A stretch of DNA of 64,000 nucleotides, from the NCBI GenBank assembly GCA_040772505.1, contig JAXGYA010000003.1, forward strand, positions 124,001 through 188,000, in the 5' to 3' direction. Below are positions 1-8,813 of this stretch, in pieces; the first letter of the stretch is position 1, and each line of letters opens with the position of its first letter. This stretch comes from Mariniphaga sp040772505. GTDB taxonomy: Bacteria; Bacteroidota; Bacteroidia; Bacteroidales; Prolixibacteraceae. The position numbers were made by a program, and so were the translations under genes. The notes beneath the pieces are model-generated. The model saw only the letters and a list, made by a program, of their open reading frames with translations. It ran no database searches and was not told the DNA's origin.

Positions 1-3000
1 GGTTTCATCTCCTGTCAGCCCATAGGTGGTGATGGCAATCACCGGCAGAGTCGGCCTGAAGGCTTTGATAATCCGGGTTGCCTCATACCCATCCATGACA
101 GGCATTTTTAAATCCATGAGCACCAGTGAAATATCATTGTTTTGCTTTACATGATCAACAGCTTCCCTGCCGTTTGAAGCCCTGATGATGACGGCATTAA
201 TCTTTTTTTGTAAAAATTTATTTATGATACTGAAGCTCAGCTCCTCATCCTCTGCTATGAGAATAACAGGACCGGAGTCTCTCCGGATTTCATAAGAAGA
301 GTCTGCTGTTTCGGGAGAAAGATCAGGCACTTTCTTTTTCTGAACAGGAATCTGAATGCAGAAATTTGTTCCGATATTTTTTTGGGATGAAAAGGATATC
401 TTTCCGCCAAGAAGATTTACCAGCCCTTTGCAAATGGCTAATCCCAGTCCGCTACCCTCATATTTACGCGTATTCCCGATATCCTCCTGCATGAAAAAAT
501 TGAAAACCTGATTATAGAATTCCGGCTCAATACCAATTCCTGTATCACGTATTTCAAAAGAAATATATGGATAATCACTTCTGATGATAAAATCAATACT
601 GCCCCGCTGTGTAAATTTGAAGGCATTGTCAAGAATAAGCGACAACGTCTTATAAATCAACTCCTTATCAGAATATATATACTTTAATTCAGGATTAATT
701 TCTGAGACTATGTTAAACTGCAGTTTTTTCACCCGTGCTTCATGTTTATACCGTTCTTCAAGTGACAGTATCAGTTCACTCAAATTAAAGGATTTCAAAC
801 GAAGTGGCATTTCACCTGACTGCAACAGCGATATATCCATATAATTCGTAATGGTTGCAAGCAGCCGGCTGCTGCTTTTATGGATAATTTCAATCAGCTC
901 CTGCCGCTCTGAATCAGAAATATCTGCTTCGCCAATCAGAGCAGAGGCAACAACAATTCCATTCAGAGGAGTTCTCACTTCATGTGAAATATTATTTAAA
1001 AAGGCGGATTTAATCCGGCTACCTGCCTCAGCCTTCAAACGTGCAAAAGTTAGTTCCTGATTAAGTTTCCATGTGCGGTTATTGATTTTCAGCAACTCTT
1101 CGTTCAGCCTGAGCAGCTCAGTGTTTTGCTCCTGCATTTTACGCTGACTTTCAATTAACGCTTTTTTAGCTTCCTTTTTGTCGGTTATATCTTTTAAGAT
1201 TCCCATTACCGTAAGCCTGTCATAATCAGGCAATGAAACAACATTTACTTCGGCATCACGAACCTGTCCTGATTTTGTTTTGTACTGAGACTCGTATGTT
1301 GGCGGCAGTTTCTTCCCCTGAACGCGTGCTTTATAACGGTTATTAAAAATCTCCCTGCTCTTTTCTGTCAACAGTACATTTATATCAAATGACTTTGAAA
1401 GCAGCTCTTTTTTGGTATATCCCAGCATTTCCTGATAGGATTTATTGACATAAATAAATTGCTTGCCCCTCAGCAGGTAGATGCCATCAGTAGCATTATC
1501 AATAAAAGTCTGGAATCTATTTTCGCTCACCTCAAAATTCAGGGAAGCTGTATAGTGAGCGAGCCAAATTTCAATTTTATCGGCAATTTGTCTTAGCTGC
1601 TTTTCATCGCTTTTTGAAAAAGTGTATTCCTGCGAAACTGCAATACGAATAACACCTCTGTTGTTACCTGAAATCTTAAATTTTAAGTCCTGAGTCTTGA
1701 GATTTTCAGTTCTTTTCAGCGTATCTCCGTACTCCTGATTATTGTATTTCAAAGAAACAGCCTTGATTTCGTCCGGGTAATTTCTCTTAATAATGTTAAC
1801 AACAGCAGGCAAAAACGTGTCAGGGCTGTGCTTTTTATGCCTCTCCTCATTTATCTCTCTTAAGCAGACAAGATCTTTAACTTTACGGTTTAGATTCTTT
1901 GTCCCGCAATAGATGGATTTTTCCATTAAAACCCAGCGATTACGCGCAATGGCAACCAAAACAACAACTACAAGAGTAAAAATCAAACCGACAAAAATGA
2001 TGGTGTATTTGCGAAACATAGTGTATTGCGACTCAAACTTCTTTGTGCTATGTGCTTCAATTATGTATATATTGTTGAACATAAAGAGCGGAATGTTCTG
2101 TTCATGAACATAATCTTTCAGGTGTGAAGAAAGTGATTCTTGCTGATGCATCCCAAGGTGATTAAAGGGATAGGTAGCCAAACATTTATAACTATTCGAA
2201 TCCTTAATTTCCCAAAAGCCAAGGTTCACCAACTCTCCGAAGTTGTTTGATTTGGACAAGAGTTTATTAATCACCTTTTGCGGCTCCAGAATTGCAAGAA
2301 TTACTCCGCCAAATTGGTTGTTTCCAACATAATTATCATTTGTGTTATTTTTTGAAAACGGATATGCAACTGCAATGAAATTTTCGTCTGCTTGCGAAAT
2401 TCCATTCATAGTAATTCCGGATGTCGCAACACCCTTTTTCACAACAGCATTGGTTACAACTTGTTTAATAGCAATTGAATTCTCTGAACTGATACGCTTT
2501 TCAAACTCTTCATCTTCAGGACTAAAGACATATTTAAGGTTAAGGAATTTGTTATCCGGCATCATCTGTTTTTCAATAAAACCATCTGAAATTTCACCGC
2601 TGTTATCCTGCGGTTCAAACATCAATACTGCATCCGTGAGATTCAAATCAACCAAAGAGACAATAAAATCAACAAATTTCTCATATTCAACACTATCCTG
2701 ATTCCGGATAAAAGAAGCCAACAAACTCAAATTCTTTTCAATATTCAAAAAAGTTTGCTGTAAGTTTATTTGCTGAGTTCCGGCAGTATATTTAAAAGAC
2801 AAATCTCTCTCCTGCCTGCTGATCCCTTCATTGACATGCAATGCTGCACCGGTTAAAAACAAACCGGTTAACAGAACAGCAAAAGTTTCAATGTGTCTGA
2901 ACTTCTGCCTGATTGCAATTGATTGCTTATCGCGCCAGATAATTGATGTAATTATAAATAAGTAAAGCAGAGAAAGAGAGAGAATGACAACAACATTGTC

Positions 3001-3585
3001 TCTTCTCACTTTTTTCAATCTGGAAATATACTCCTCAGCAGGATAATCAATCCCGCCCAACAGCTCTGTTTCGCTATCTTTCCCAACCAGAAAAGGATGA
3101 AGAACAGTTATCCTTTTTTGATTGTTCATAGAGTAAATATCAGAAATTTGTGTCTGCTTGTGCCTAATCACCTTTTGATAAAGCTTTGCGGGGTCAGAAT
3201 ATATCTCTCCAAATTTATAATTTGAATTTTCCGAATCGTCTGCCAGCACTATCCGCCCGCCGTCAGTCTCTGCACGGATAAAAAAGATTTTCCCCCCACC
3301 CAGATAATTCTGATAAATATTCAATTGTTCAACTAAGTTGTCAGATAGCTTTTGGGATTCAGAAATTCTCCTGAGAGAATTCGTGCTGATAGCATCTCCT
3401 AAAATCTCTATTTTGTTAATCAGATTTTTCCGCAGCTCCTTTTTGACAAAGGCAAACTGCCAGATAGTCAAACCGGTAACGAAAAGCAAAAAAAGCACAA
3501 CAACCCCTATCCAGGGTAAATAATGTTTACGGAAATACCTGGTTTTAATTACAAGCTTTGCAAAATTTAATTTTTCTGCACGCAT
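1..3585 (-). CDS. Hybrid sensor histidine kinase, C-terminus cut by window edge
   Basis: The reading frame is open from an ATG at 3585 to base 1, giving 1195 residues without a stop; it leaves the window inside the receiver domain. Hydrophobic segments are seen at about residues 21-45, 193-217, 229-250 and 526-548, so two extracytoplasmic sensor regions are likely, the second of about 275 residues. A PAS domain follows (about 684-790, starting near ENRFQTFIDNATDGIY), then a coiled linker, the HisKA box with phospho-acceptor His868 (NISHEVRTPLNG), an HATPase domain (DTGIGIEP, GSGLGLAICKGL) and a receiver with phospho-acceptor Asp1158 (LVLMDLKMPVMDG). The receiver follows the kinase directly, so a phosphorelay to an unseen partner is expected. 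The signal is not predictable. A -7 type promoter lies just upstream. Confidence 0.93.
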   Translation of the reverse strand, partial: MRAEKLNFAKLVIKTRYFRKHYLPWIGVVVLFLLFVTGLTIWQFAFVKKELRKNLINKIEILGDAISTNSLRRISESQKLSDNLVEQLNIYQNYLGGGKIFFIRAETDGGRIVLADDSENSNYKFGEIYSDPAKLYQKVIRHKQTQISDIYSMNNQKRITVLHPFLVGKDSETELLGGIDYPAEEYISRLKKVRRDNVVVILSLSLLYLFIITSIIWRDKQSIAIRQKFRHIETFAVLLTGLFLTGAALHVNEGISRQERDLSFKYTAGTQQINLQQTFLNIEKNLSLLASFIRNQDSVEYEKFVDFIVSLVDLNLTDAVLMFEPQDNSGEISDGFIEKQMMPDNKFLNLKYVFSPEDEEFEKRISSENSIAIKQVVTNAVVKKGVATSGITMNGISQADENFIAVAYPFSKNNTNDNYVGNNQFGGVILAILEPQKVINKLLSKSNNFGELVNLGFWEIKDSNSYKCLATYPFNHLGMHQQESLSSHLKDYVHEQNIPLFMFNNIYIIEAHSTKKFESQYTMFRKYTIIFVGLIFTLVVVVLVAIARNRWVLMEKSIYCGTKNLNRKVKDLVCLREINEERHKKHSPDTFLPAVVNIIKRNYPDEIKAVSLKYNNQEYGDTLKRTENLKTQDLKFKISGNNRGVIRIAVSQEYTFSKSDEKQLRQIADKIEIWLAHYTASLNFEVSENRFQTFIDNATDGIYLLRGKQFIYVNKSYQEMLGYTKKELLSKSFDINVLLTEKSREIFNNRYKARVQGKKLPPTYESQYKTKSGQVRDAEVNVVSLPDYDRLTVMGILKDITDKKEAKKALIESQRKMQEQNTELLRLNEELLKINNRTWKLNQELTFARLKAEAGSRIKSAFLNNISHEVRTPLNGIVVASALIGEADISDSERQELIEIIHKSSSRLLATITNYMDISLLQSGEMPLRLKSFNLSELILSLEERYKHEARVKKLQFNIVSEINPELKYIYSDKELIYKTLSLILDNAFKFTQRGSIDFIIRSDYPYISFEIRDTGIGIEPEFYNQVFNFFMQEDIGNTRKYEGSGLGLAICKGLVNLLGGKISFSSQKNIGTNFCIQIPVQKKKVPDLSPETADSSYEIRRDSGPVILIAEDEELSFSIINKFLQKKINAVIIRASNGREAVDHVKQNNDISLVLMDLKMPVMDGYEATRIIKAFRPTLPVIAITTYGLTGDET

Positions 3586-3594
3586 CCCGTATAC

Positions 3595-3620
3595 ATATTT
3601 GTGTTAGTGTTCACAAATAT
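3595..3620. repeat. Perfect 9-bp inverted repeat over the kinase promoter
   Basis: The arms ATATTTGTG (3595-3603) and CACAAATAT (3612-3620) are perfect inverted repeats with an 8-base spacer. They cover the -7 element and the expected transcription start of the kinase gene. An operator for a dimeric regulator or an RNA hairpin at the 5' end is possible; which one is inference. Confidence 0.45.
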
Positions 3621-3621
3621 A
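3614..3621 (-). promoter_or_regulatory. Promoter -7 element of the hybrid kinase gene
   Basis: Read on the minus strand this is TATATTTG, an exact match to the Bacteroidota TAnnTTTG element, 28 bases upstream of the ATG at 3585. It overlaps the right arm of the inverted repeat at 3595-3620. Confidence 0.6.
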
Positions 3622-3697
3622 ACTTAAGATTTAGAGTATTCAAAGAAAATCAACTGATTTTTATGATAAACAGCTTTCCGCCTGCATAAGTTAGTCA

Positions 3698-5932
3698 CTA
3701 TTCTTTGCTCATTTCCAGCAACCGTATGTATTCCTGCCTTCCGGGGAACAATCTGTTCAGTTCAAGGGCATACCGATTTGCCTGTTCTCTGTTTTTTTCC
3801 TGAAGATAAAAGTATGCTGAGGCATAAAGTAACCGCTCATTTCCGGGTATGTTTTTTAATCCTTTGAGGAAGGTGCTTTCTGCTTTTGCTGCCTGATTTT
3901 GCTGTTGGTATAACAACCCCAGATTATAGTATGCAGCAGCATTTTGAAGGTTTTTTTCGATGCTTTTCTCCAAAAAGATAATTGCAGAATCTGCCTTGTT
4001 CATCTCAGCATACAACAGCCCCAAAGAATAATAAGCATGCTCATATTCAGGTTCCTGCTCAATCACTTTTTTCAACAACCCGGCAGCTTTTTGATTCTGA
4101 TTTTGGGAATTGTATATCAAAGAGAGGTTCATTCTCGCCATATTCTGATAATTGTCATCCCTGAGCGCCATTTCATAATAGTGCTGAGCCATAGTTACCT
4201 CTCCTGCGCGCTGAAAATAGTGTCCCAGATACAATTTTCCGGATGGAAAATCGGAGTTCAGAGTACTTGTTTCAAAGAACTCTTCGCCAACCCGATTATA
4301 TTGAGCGATATCGCCAGCCGAAGCAAAAGAGATATCCACGCCCGACAATGCATTATAGGCAGCAATCCGCACCATTTTTTCCGTGTCAAAAAGCGATTTC
4401 ACCATGTTGGTTTTGAATTCTTCCGAATTGTACAATCCCAACCCTTCAATCGCCGTGCGCCGCACCAGCGCCGAAGGATGTTGCAAACAGTCCAGCAGCA
4501 CCTGCAAAGCTTCCCGTCCTGCATAATTTTCCAGATGAAACAGAGCAGTTGCTCTTGCAATATCCGGAATGGTATCAATATTCACAAAGTGCGCTATCTC
4601 TCTGGGAGATGACTCCAGATGCGCAGCCTTGAGCAAAATTTCAGAAAAATGAAACTCCCGCTTATCGCCATACCAGGTATTTACCCAATCTGAAGCCCAC
4701 TGTGCCGACTGCTCTTCGTGGCATTTATTGCAAGCATTGGGCACGTCGTATTTTACGCTCAAGTCAGGGCGTGGAACACGAAAACTGTGGTCCGGACGAT
4801 AGTCGTTTACCATATAGTGGCGCCCTGGCATGTGGCAGCTTTCACATTGTGCTCCCTGACTGCCGGGTTCATGAAAATGGTGGGTTTTGTTATCATATAC
4901 GCGAATATCGTGACATTGCAGACAGAGCTGATTCCCCTCTATTTTACGCTTATAAGTGTGCGGATCGTGACAATCGATACAGCGAACGCCCTCCCTGTAC
5001 ATCTTGCTTTGGGTAAAAGAGCCCCAGACATAAACCTCATCAAGAATCTGTCCATCAGCAAAATATAATCCCGGGCGCAAAATTTCAGGGCTGTATTGTT
5101 GCATCCAGTGTTCGCTAAAATCAAAACTGTTGGTCAGCTGACCTCTGCGTGAATGACACCTTGCACAAAACTGCATCTGCTCCTGTTGTGAAGAGAATGC
5201 TCCCAAAAAAACTGATGAATTGATTAATTCCGGTTTGGCATCCATTTTTGCAAGTCTGACATGTTCGCCCCCGGGTCCGTGGCAGGCTTCGCACGAAACA
5301 TTTATCTCATCCCATGTTGTATGGTAACTGTCAGATTCTGCATGATAATTTTTTTGAAGATTTGTGGAGTGACAGTCGGCGCACATATTATTCCATGTTT
5401 GCGCTCCGCCGCTCCAGTGGAGCCATTCACTGTGGTGAATTTCCAAATCGGGATAAAGGTCAAACCATTTGTTTTCGCGGCTGTCCCACGCCACATGCGT
5501 GCACTGGTAATGGCCATCCGGAAATTCGATAATATATTGCTGCAAAGGGAAGTGCCCAAATGTATATTTCACCTCAAATGTATCGGGTTTTCCACTGTGG
5601 TTTTCCAAAATCATGTAAAATATGCTGTCCGCTTTAAACATCTTGTTGGTAAAACCTTTACTCTCAAAAACAACATTGTTGAAATCGCCAAGAACTGTCT
5701 GCTTTCCGGCTACCTGCATTGACTTGTAATGGTCGGAGAGCTTCCACGCTTCATATTCTGATTCATGGCACTCTTTGCACGCTCCGCTGCCAACAAAAAC
5801 CGGTTTCTGCATAGTCTGCCTATTGATTTTCCGATTGGATTTACCGGGAAAAATGAAGAATAACCAGATAAAAATGGCTAAAAAGAGTGCAATCGAAATT
5901 GGGGCAAATTTATTTTTGAAGACAGCTCTCAT
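3698..5932 (-). CDS. Octaheme c-type cytochrome with HEAT and TPR repeats
   Basis: This 744-residue protein has an N-terminal membrane anchor or signal segment (about 8-28) followed by eight CxxCH haem-attachment motifs: CKECH (starting at Cys52), CADCH (Cys184), CEACH, CARCH, CIDCH, CLQCH, CESCH and CNKCH, all within the first 420 residues. The next stretch (about 440-530) reads as HEAT-like repeats, and the C-terminal 190 residues are TPR repeats (for example YYNLGLLYQQQNQAAKAEST). The arrangement matches the cytochrome c554-like, TPR-tailed multihaem proteins found in Bacteroidota and Planctomycetota. Expected location is the periplasm, tethered to the inner membrane, where it would carry electrons; the TPR part probably binds a partner. 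No reductase, quinol oxidase or cytochrome maturation gene is adjacent, so the electron acceptor cannot be named. Confidence 0.88.
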   Translation of the reverse strand: MRAVFKNKFAPISIALFLAIFIWLFFIFPGKSNRKINRQTMQKPVFVGSGACKECHESEYEAWKLSDHYKSMQVAGKQTVLGDFNNVVFESKGFTNKMFKADSIFYMILENHSGKPDTFEVKYTFGHFPLQQYIIEFPDGHYQCTHVAWDSRENKWFDLYPDLEIHHSEWLHWSGGAQTWNNMCADCHSTNLQKNYHAESDSYHTTWDEINVSCEACHGPGGEHVRLAKMDAKPELINSSVFLGAFSSQQEQMQFCARCHSRRGQLTNSFDFSEHWMQQYSPEILRPGLYFADGQILDEVYVWGSFTQSKMYREGVRCIDCHDPHTYKRKIEGNQLCLQCHDIRVYDNKTHHFHEPGSQGAQCESCHMPGRHYMVNDYRPDHSFRVPRPDLSVKYDVPNACNKCHEEQSAQWASDWVNTWYGDKREFHFSEILLKAAHLESSPREIAHFVNIDTIPDIARATALFHLENYAGREALQVLLDCLQHPSALVRRTAIEGLGLYNSEEFKTNMVKSLFDTEKMVRIAAYNALSGVDISFASAGDIAQYNRVGEEFFETSTLNSDFPSGKLYLGHYFQRAGEVTMAQHYYEMALRDDNYQNMARMNLSLIYNSQNQNQKAAGLLKKVIEQEPEYEHAYYSLGLLYAEMNKADSAIIFLEKSIEKNLQNAAAYYNLGLLYQQQNQAAKAESTFLKGLKNIPGNERLLYASAYFYLQEKNREQANRYALELNRLFPGRQEYIRLLEMSKE

Positions 5933-6004
5933 CTTCTAAATAATGATGTGTGAATTTGAAACCAAACCATTTTAAAACAACAAGTTTCCCGGGCAAAAAC
6001 CGAT

Positions 6005-6940
6005 TCAATTTGACAATTCCAGCATTCTATGAATGGGCATAACTGCTTTTTTGATAATTTCTGCATCGAGTTTGATTTCAAATTTATCGTCGCGCAGGCT
6101 TTCATACACTTTTTGCAGGGTGTGCATTTTCATAAATCTGCAATCGTTGCATCCGCATGTGGAGTCAATGGGCGGAGCGGGAATAAATGTTTTTTCGGGA
6201 TTTTGTTTTCTCATCTGATGAAGAATCCCCGATTCGGTGGCTACGATAAATTTCCTGCTGTCGTCCTGTGTAACAAATTTGAGCAATGCCGATGTTGAAC
6301 CTATGAAATCTGCAGCAATCTGAACCGGTTTTGTACATTCCGGATGTGCAATCAACTTTGCATCGGGATTTTGATTGAGGATATCCATAATTTTCTCGAG
6401 AGAAAACTCTTCGTGAACATGACATGCCCCATCCCAAAGCAGCATGTTTCTTCCCGTTATACTGTTCAGGTAATTCCCCAGGTTGCGGTCAGGTGCAAAA
6501 ATTATGGGCTGACTCTTCGGAATGGAGCTGATTATTTTCAAAGCATTGGTGGAAGTACATGTTATATCTGTTAAAGCTTTTATTTCAGCAGTAGTATTCA
6601 CATACGAAACAACAACATGTTCGGGGTGTTGCTCCCTGAAAACTTTAAACTCAGCCACCGGGCAGGAATCTGCCAAAGAGCAGCCGGCTCTTAAGTCGGG
6701 CAGCAGTACTCTCTTTTGTGGCGATAGAATTTTAGCTGTTTCTGCCATAAAATGAACACCCGCAAAAACAATGACATCGGCGTCTGTTTCAGCGGATTTC
6801 CGGGAAAGGTCCAGGCTGTCCCCCACGAAGTCAGCAATGTCCTGTATCTCGGCAACCTGATAATAATGCGCTAAAATCACTGCATTTTTCTCTTTGCGCA
6901 AAGCATTTATCTTTTCATTTAAACCATTATTTTCCATCAC
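6005..6940 (-). CDS. nadA: Quinolinate synthase NadA
   Basis: The enzyme condenses iminoaspartate with dihydroxyacetone phosphate to quinolinate in NAD synthesis, using a [4Fe-4S] cluster. The sequence has the NadA landmarks: AHYYQ near the N-terminus, Cys87 in LRAGCSLADSC, HPEC in the middle, and CGCNDC near the C-terminus. These supply the three cluster cysteines, one per pseudo-repeat. At 311 residues the length is normal for the family. Two Met codons open the frame (6940 and 6937). nadB and nadC are not in the window, so the gene stands apart from its pathway partners. Confidence 0.96.
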   Translation of the reverse strand: MMENNGLNEKINALRKEKNAVILAHYYQVAEIQDIADFVGDSLDLSRKSAETDADVIVFAGVHFMAETAKILSPQKRVLLPDLRAGCSLADSCPVAEFKVFREQHPEHVVVSYVNTTAEIKALTDITCTSTNALKIISSIPKSQPIIFAPDRNLGNYLNSITGRNMLLWDGACHVHEEFSLEKIMDILNQNPDAKLIAHPECTKPVQIAADFIGSTSALLKFVTQDDSRKFIVATESGILHQMRKQNPEKTFIPAPPIDSTCGCNDCRFMKMHTLQKVYESLRDDKFEIKLDAEIIKKAVMPIHRMLELSN

Positions 6941-6972
6941 TAAGCTTTTTGAATTATTTATGCCATCTTATC

Positions 6973-7668
6973 CTAAATCATTGCTTGCGCAAGAATAGCT
7001 TCAACATGAATTCGGGTGGTATTGAGAAAGGGAATTCCCAGATATTCTTCTTGGGTAAACATAATCGGGAACTCGGTGCAACCCAGTATTAACGAATCAA
7101 TCTGCTGTTCATCAATCATTTTCTGAACAATTTGAAGCAACTCTCTTTTAGTGCTCTCCTTAAAAATGCCCAATTCGAGTTCGGTAAAAAGCAGTTCGTT
7201 TATTCTTTCCACATCATTTTCTTCCGGGGAAATAACCTCAATATTGTCTTTTGCAAAAACATCGGAAAAGAAAGAAGCATTCATCGTAAATTTTGTACCA
7301 AACAAACCACAACGTTTCAAACCAAGCTGCTTTGCCCTAATTCTGCTTACCTCAACGATGCTGATAAGCGGAACAGAGACACTTTTCTGAATTTCGTCGA
7401 AAAAAAGGTGGGGCGTATTTGCACTGATGGCGGCAAAATCAGCACCTGCTGCCTCAAGCTTCAACACACATTCGGTAATGTAGCCTGCTGCACCGCTATA
7501 ATCCTTGTTTTTCAGCATCCCGATGAACTTACTCATGGTAACGCTGTAAATTATAATTTCCGGATAATTCAGGCTTTTGTCTGTGAGATTTACCTGTTGA
7601 ATAATCTCCTTGTAGTAATCTATTGTAGCTTCCGGCCCCAAACCGCCAATTATTCCTATAGTTTTCAT
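6973..7668 (-). CDS. Aspartate/glutamate racemase family protein, one catalytic Cys replaced
   Basis: The 231-residue protein has the two-domain racemase fold signatures: IGIIGGLGPEAT at the N-terminus, ANTPH in the first half and LILGCTEFPI in the second. In two-Cys racemases the residue just before NT is Cys; here it is Ala83, while the second Cys (Cys197) is kept. From memory, the E. coli YgeA-type L-Asp/Glu racemase uses Thr83/Cys197, so single-Cys members exist. Ala at 83 cannot act as an acid/base, so one-sided chemistry or a different reaction is possible. It lies 32 bases upstream of nadA on the same strand and may be co-transcribed. A -7 type promoter is seen upstream. Confidence 0.85.
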   Translation of the reverse strand: MKTIGIIGGLGPEATIDYYKEIIQQVNLTDKSLNYPEIIIYSVTMSKFIGMLKNKDYSGAAGYITECVLKLEAAGADFAAISANTPHLFFDEIQKSVSVPLISIVEVSRIRAKQLGLKRCGLFGTKFTMNASFFSDVFAKDNIEVISPEENDVERINELLFTELELGIFKESTKRELLQIVQKMIDEQQIDSLILGCTEFPIMFTQEEYLGIPFLNTTRIHVEAILAQAMI

Positions 7669-7732
7669 CTTTACTCCAAATTAATTAATCGCTTTGAAAT
7701 ATACTGAATCAGAAATAATCTGATCTCTTTGG

Positions 7733-7740
7733 CAAAAATA
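7733..7740 (-). promoter_or_regulatory. Promoter -7 element of the racemase-nadA unit
   Basis: On the minus strand this reads TATTTTTG, an exact TAnnTTTG match, 64 bases upstream of the racemase start. It probably drives the racemase gene and nadA. Confidence 0.5.
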
Positions 7741-7814
7741 AGCATTTAACCCAGACTACAAAAAGACCTTTTTATTCAATTTCATAAATAGATAATATCA
7801 CATTCGGATTTAAT

Positions 7815-8246
7815 CTAATTATAAACTCTAAGGGTAAAGTTATTCATTAAAGAGACATGATATTGCTTAAGCGGAATGGTTGCAGGCAACCTGGCAGGAT
7901 ATCCACCGCTTAAAAGTACATACTGTGACTTACAGCAGGGGCATTCTGCAAGTACCCCATCGTTTTTCACAATGCAGGCACGGCTTGCTTCAACGCTACA
8001 CGAAGCATCAAATGCATACCATTTTCCCGGCTCCTCGCAATAAATAATTACGCCTCCAAATCCCACATTGGGAAAAAAAACAGAATTGCCCGCAGCATTC
8101 AGTTCATTCACAATATTCAGGTTTACTGTGAATGAAACATAAACTTCAGGAATTGGATACTCAACCTTATCGCAGGAGAGAATCCCTAACATAAGGAATA
8201 AAATCCAAAATAGACTTCTGTTATATATTATTAAAATTTGTCGCAT
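7815..8246 (-). CDS. Rieske-like lipoprotein with altered cluster ligands
   Basis: The start at 8246 is preferred to the upstream Met at 8345 because it gives a clean lipoprotein signal ending in GILSC (Cys25) and avoids overlap with the divergent gene. The mature part reads like a Rieske fold: AFDASCSVE, then ECPCCKSQYVLLSGG and a Pro-rich turn before PLKQYHV, matching the usual 'FDxxCPHx...CPCHGSxFxLxxG...GPAxxPLxxY' order. However, the first motif is C-x-V (Cys83) instead of C-x-H, and the second is C-x-C-C (Cys102, 104, 105) instead of C-x-x-H. Cys91 is an extra cysteine in between. A true 2Cys/2His Rieske centre is therefore not possible. An all-Cys cluster or a metal-free structural domain are the alternatives. 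The protein should be anchored in the envelope. Confidence 0.7.
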   Translation of the reverse strand: MRQILIIYNRSLFWILFLMLGILSCDKVEYPIPEVYVSFTVNLNIVNELNAAGNSVFFPNVGFGGVIIYCEEPGKWYAFDASCSVEASRACIVKNDGVLAECPCCKSQYVLLSGGYPARLPATIPLKQYHVSLMNNFTLRVYN

Positions 8247-8269
8247 TTTTTTATTTTCACAAATATCCG

Positions 8270-8277
8270 TAATTTTG
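8270..8277 (+). promoter_or_regulatory. Promoter -7 element of the small membrane protein gene
   Basis: TAATTTTG matches TAnnTTTG exactly and lies 27 bases upstream of the ATG at 8305, inside the short divergent gap. Confidence 0.5.
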
Positions 8278-8304
8278 AAAAGAAAATAAAGTAAAACAAA
8301 TAAA

Positions 8305-8664
8305 ATGAAAGATATATTCATATTGATAGTTGTCGTGATTTTCATAATTGTTAGCTTGTTGGAGCAGATGAAAAAAAAGCAAATACCGCAACCACCGGCT
8401 CCTCAAGGCGATGCAGATGACGATTGGGGTGAAGCAGTAACTACGGTTAATGTCGGGGCACCAGAATGGTTATTCGACGAAAATGTAGAAAAACCGGAAA
8501 CCGAGTACTCTTTTTCGCCCGAGCATGAAGGTGAAAGAACAATTTTTGAAAAGAGCGAACAAACTCAAAAAAAGCCAATTCAAGAGGAAATTCTTTTTAC
8601 AAAACAATTTTCATTGAAGCAGGCAGTAATTTATAGCGAAATTCTCAACAGAAAATACACTTAA
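8305..8664 (+). CDS. Small membrane-anchored protein of unknown function
   Basis: This is a 119-residue protein with one N-terminal transmembrane helix (about 4-19), a Lys-rich stop-transfer segment (MKKK), a long acidic, Pro-rich, probably disordered middle, and a short C-terminal helix ending FSLKQAVIYSEILNRKY. That C-terminal block looks like the conserved, functional end and resembles small Bacteroidota proteins of the same layout. The orientation would place most of it in the cytoplasm. It is divergent from the Rieske-like lipoprotein and upstream of greA. No function is assigned. Confidence 0.75.
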   Translation: MKDIFILIVVVIFIIVSLLEQMKKKQIPQPPAPQGDADDDWGEAVTTVNVGAPEWLFDENVEKPETEYSFSPEHEGERTIFEKSEQTQKKPIQEEILFTKQFSLKQAVIYSEILNRKYT

Positions 8665-8739
8665 CCACTAATACTCAATTCCCTGAAAATATTTCTGTGG
8701 AAAGTTATTTTGATTTGAGATAAATTATCTACATTTGCC

Positions 8740-8747
8740 GAAAAGGA
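8740..8747 (+). promoter_or_regulatory. Promoter of greA
   Basis: TACATTTG (8740-8747) matches the -7 element exactly, and a TTTG at 8714-8717 is a reasonable -33 partner. It predicts a leader of about 60 bases before greA. Confidence 0.6.
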
Positions 8748-8800
8748 AGAGTTTCGGAAGAACCGGAATTCTTTCTATTTTTTTATAGCTAAAGTAAATC

Positions 8801-8808
8801 AGGAGGAT
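8801..8808 (+). promoter_or_regulatory. Strong Shine-Dalgarno sequence of greA
   Basis: AGGAGGAT sits six bases before the greA ATG. Most genes in this window have no such site. The same string (AGGAGGATTTAAA before ATG) recurs before proA, so these two starts are exceptional. Confidence 0.7.
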
Positions 8809-8813
8809 TTAAA

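Noticed and set aside
3944..4612. 222-codon plus-strand ORF inside the multihaem cytochrome gene
   Set aside because: It is a shadow of the minus-strand gene; composition and lack of motifs argue against coding.
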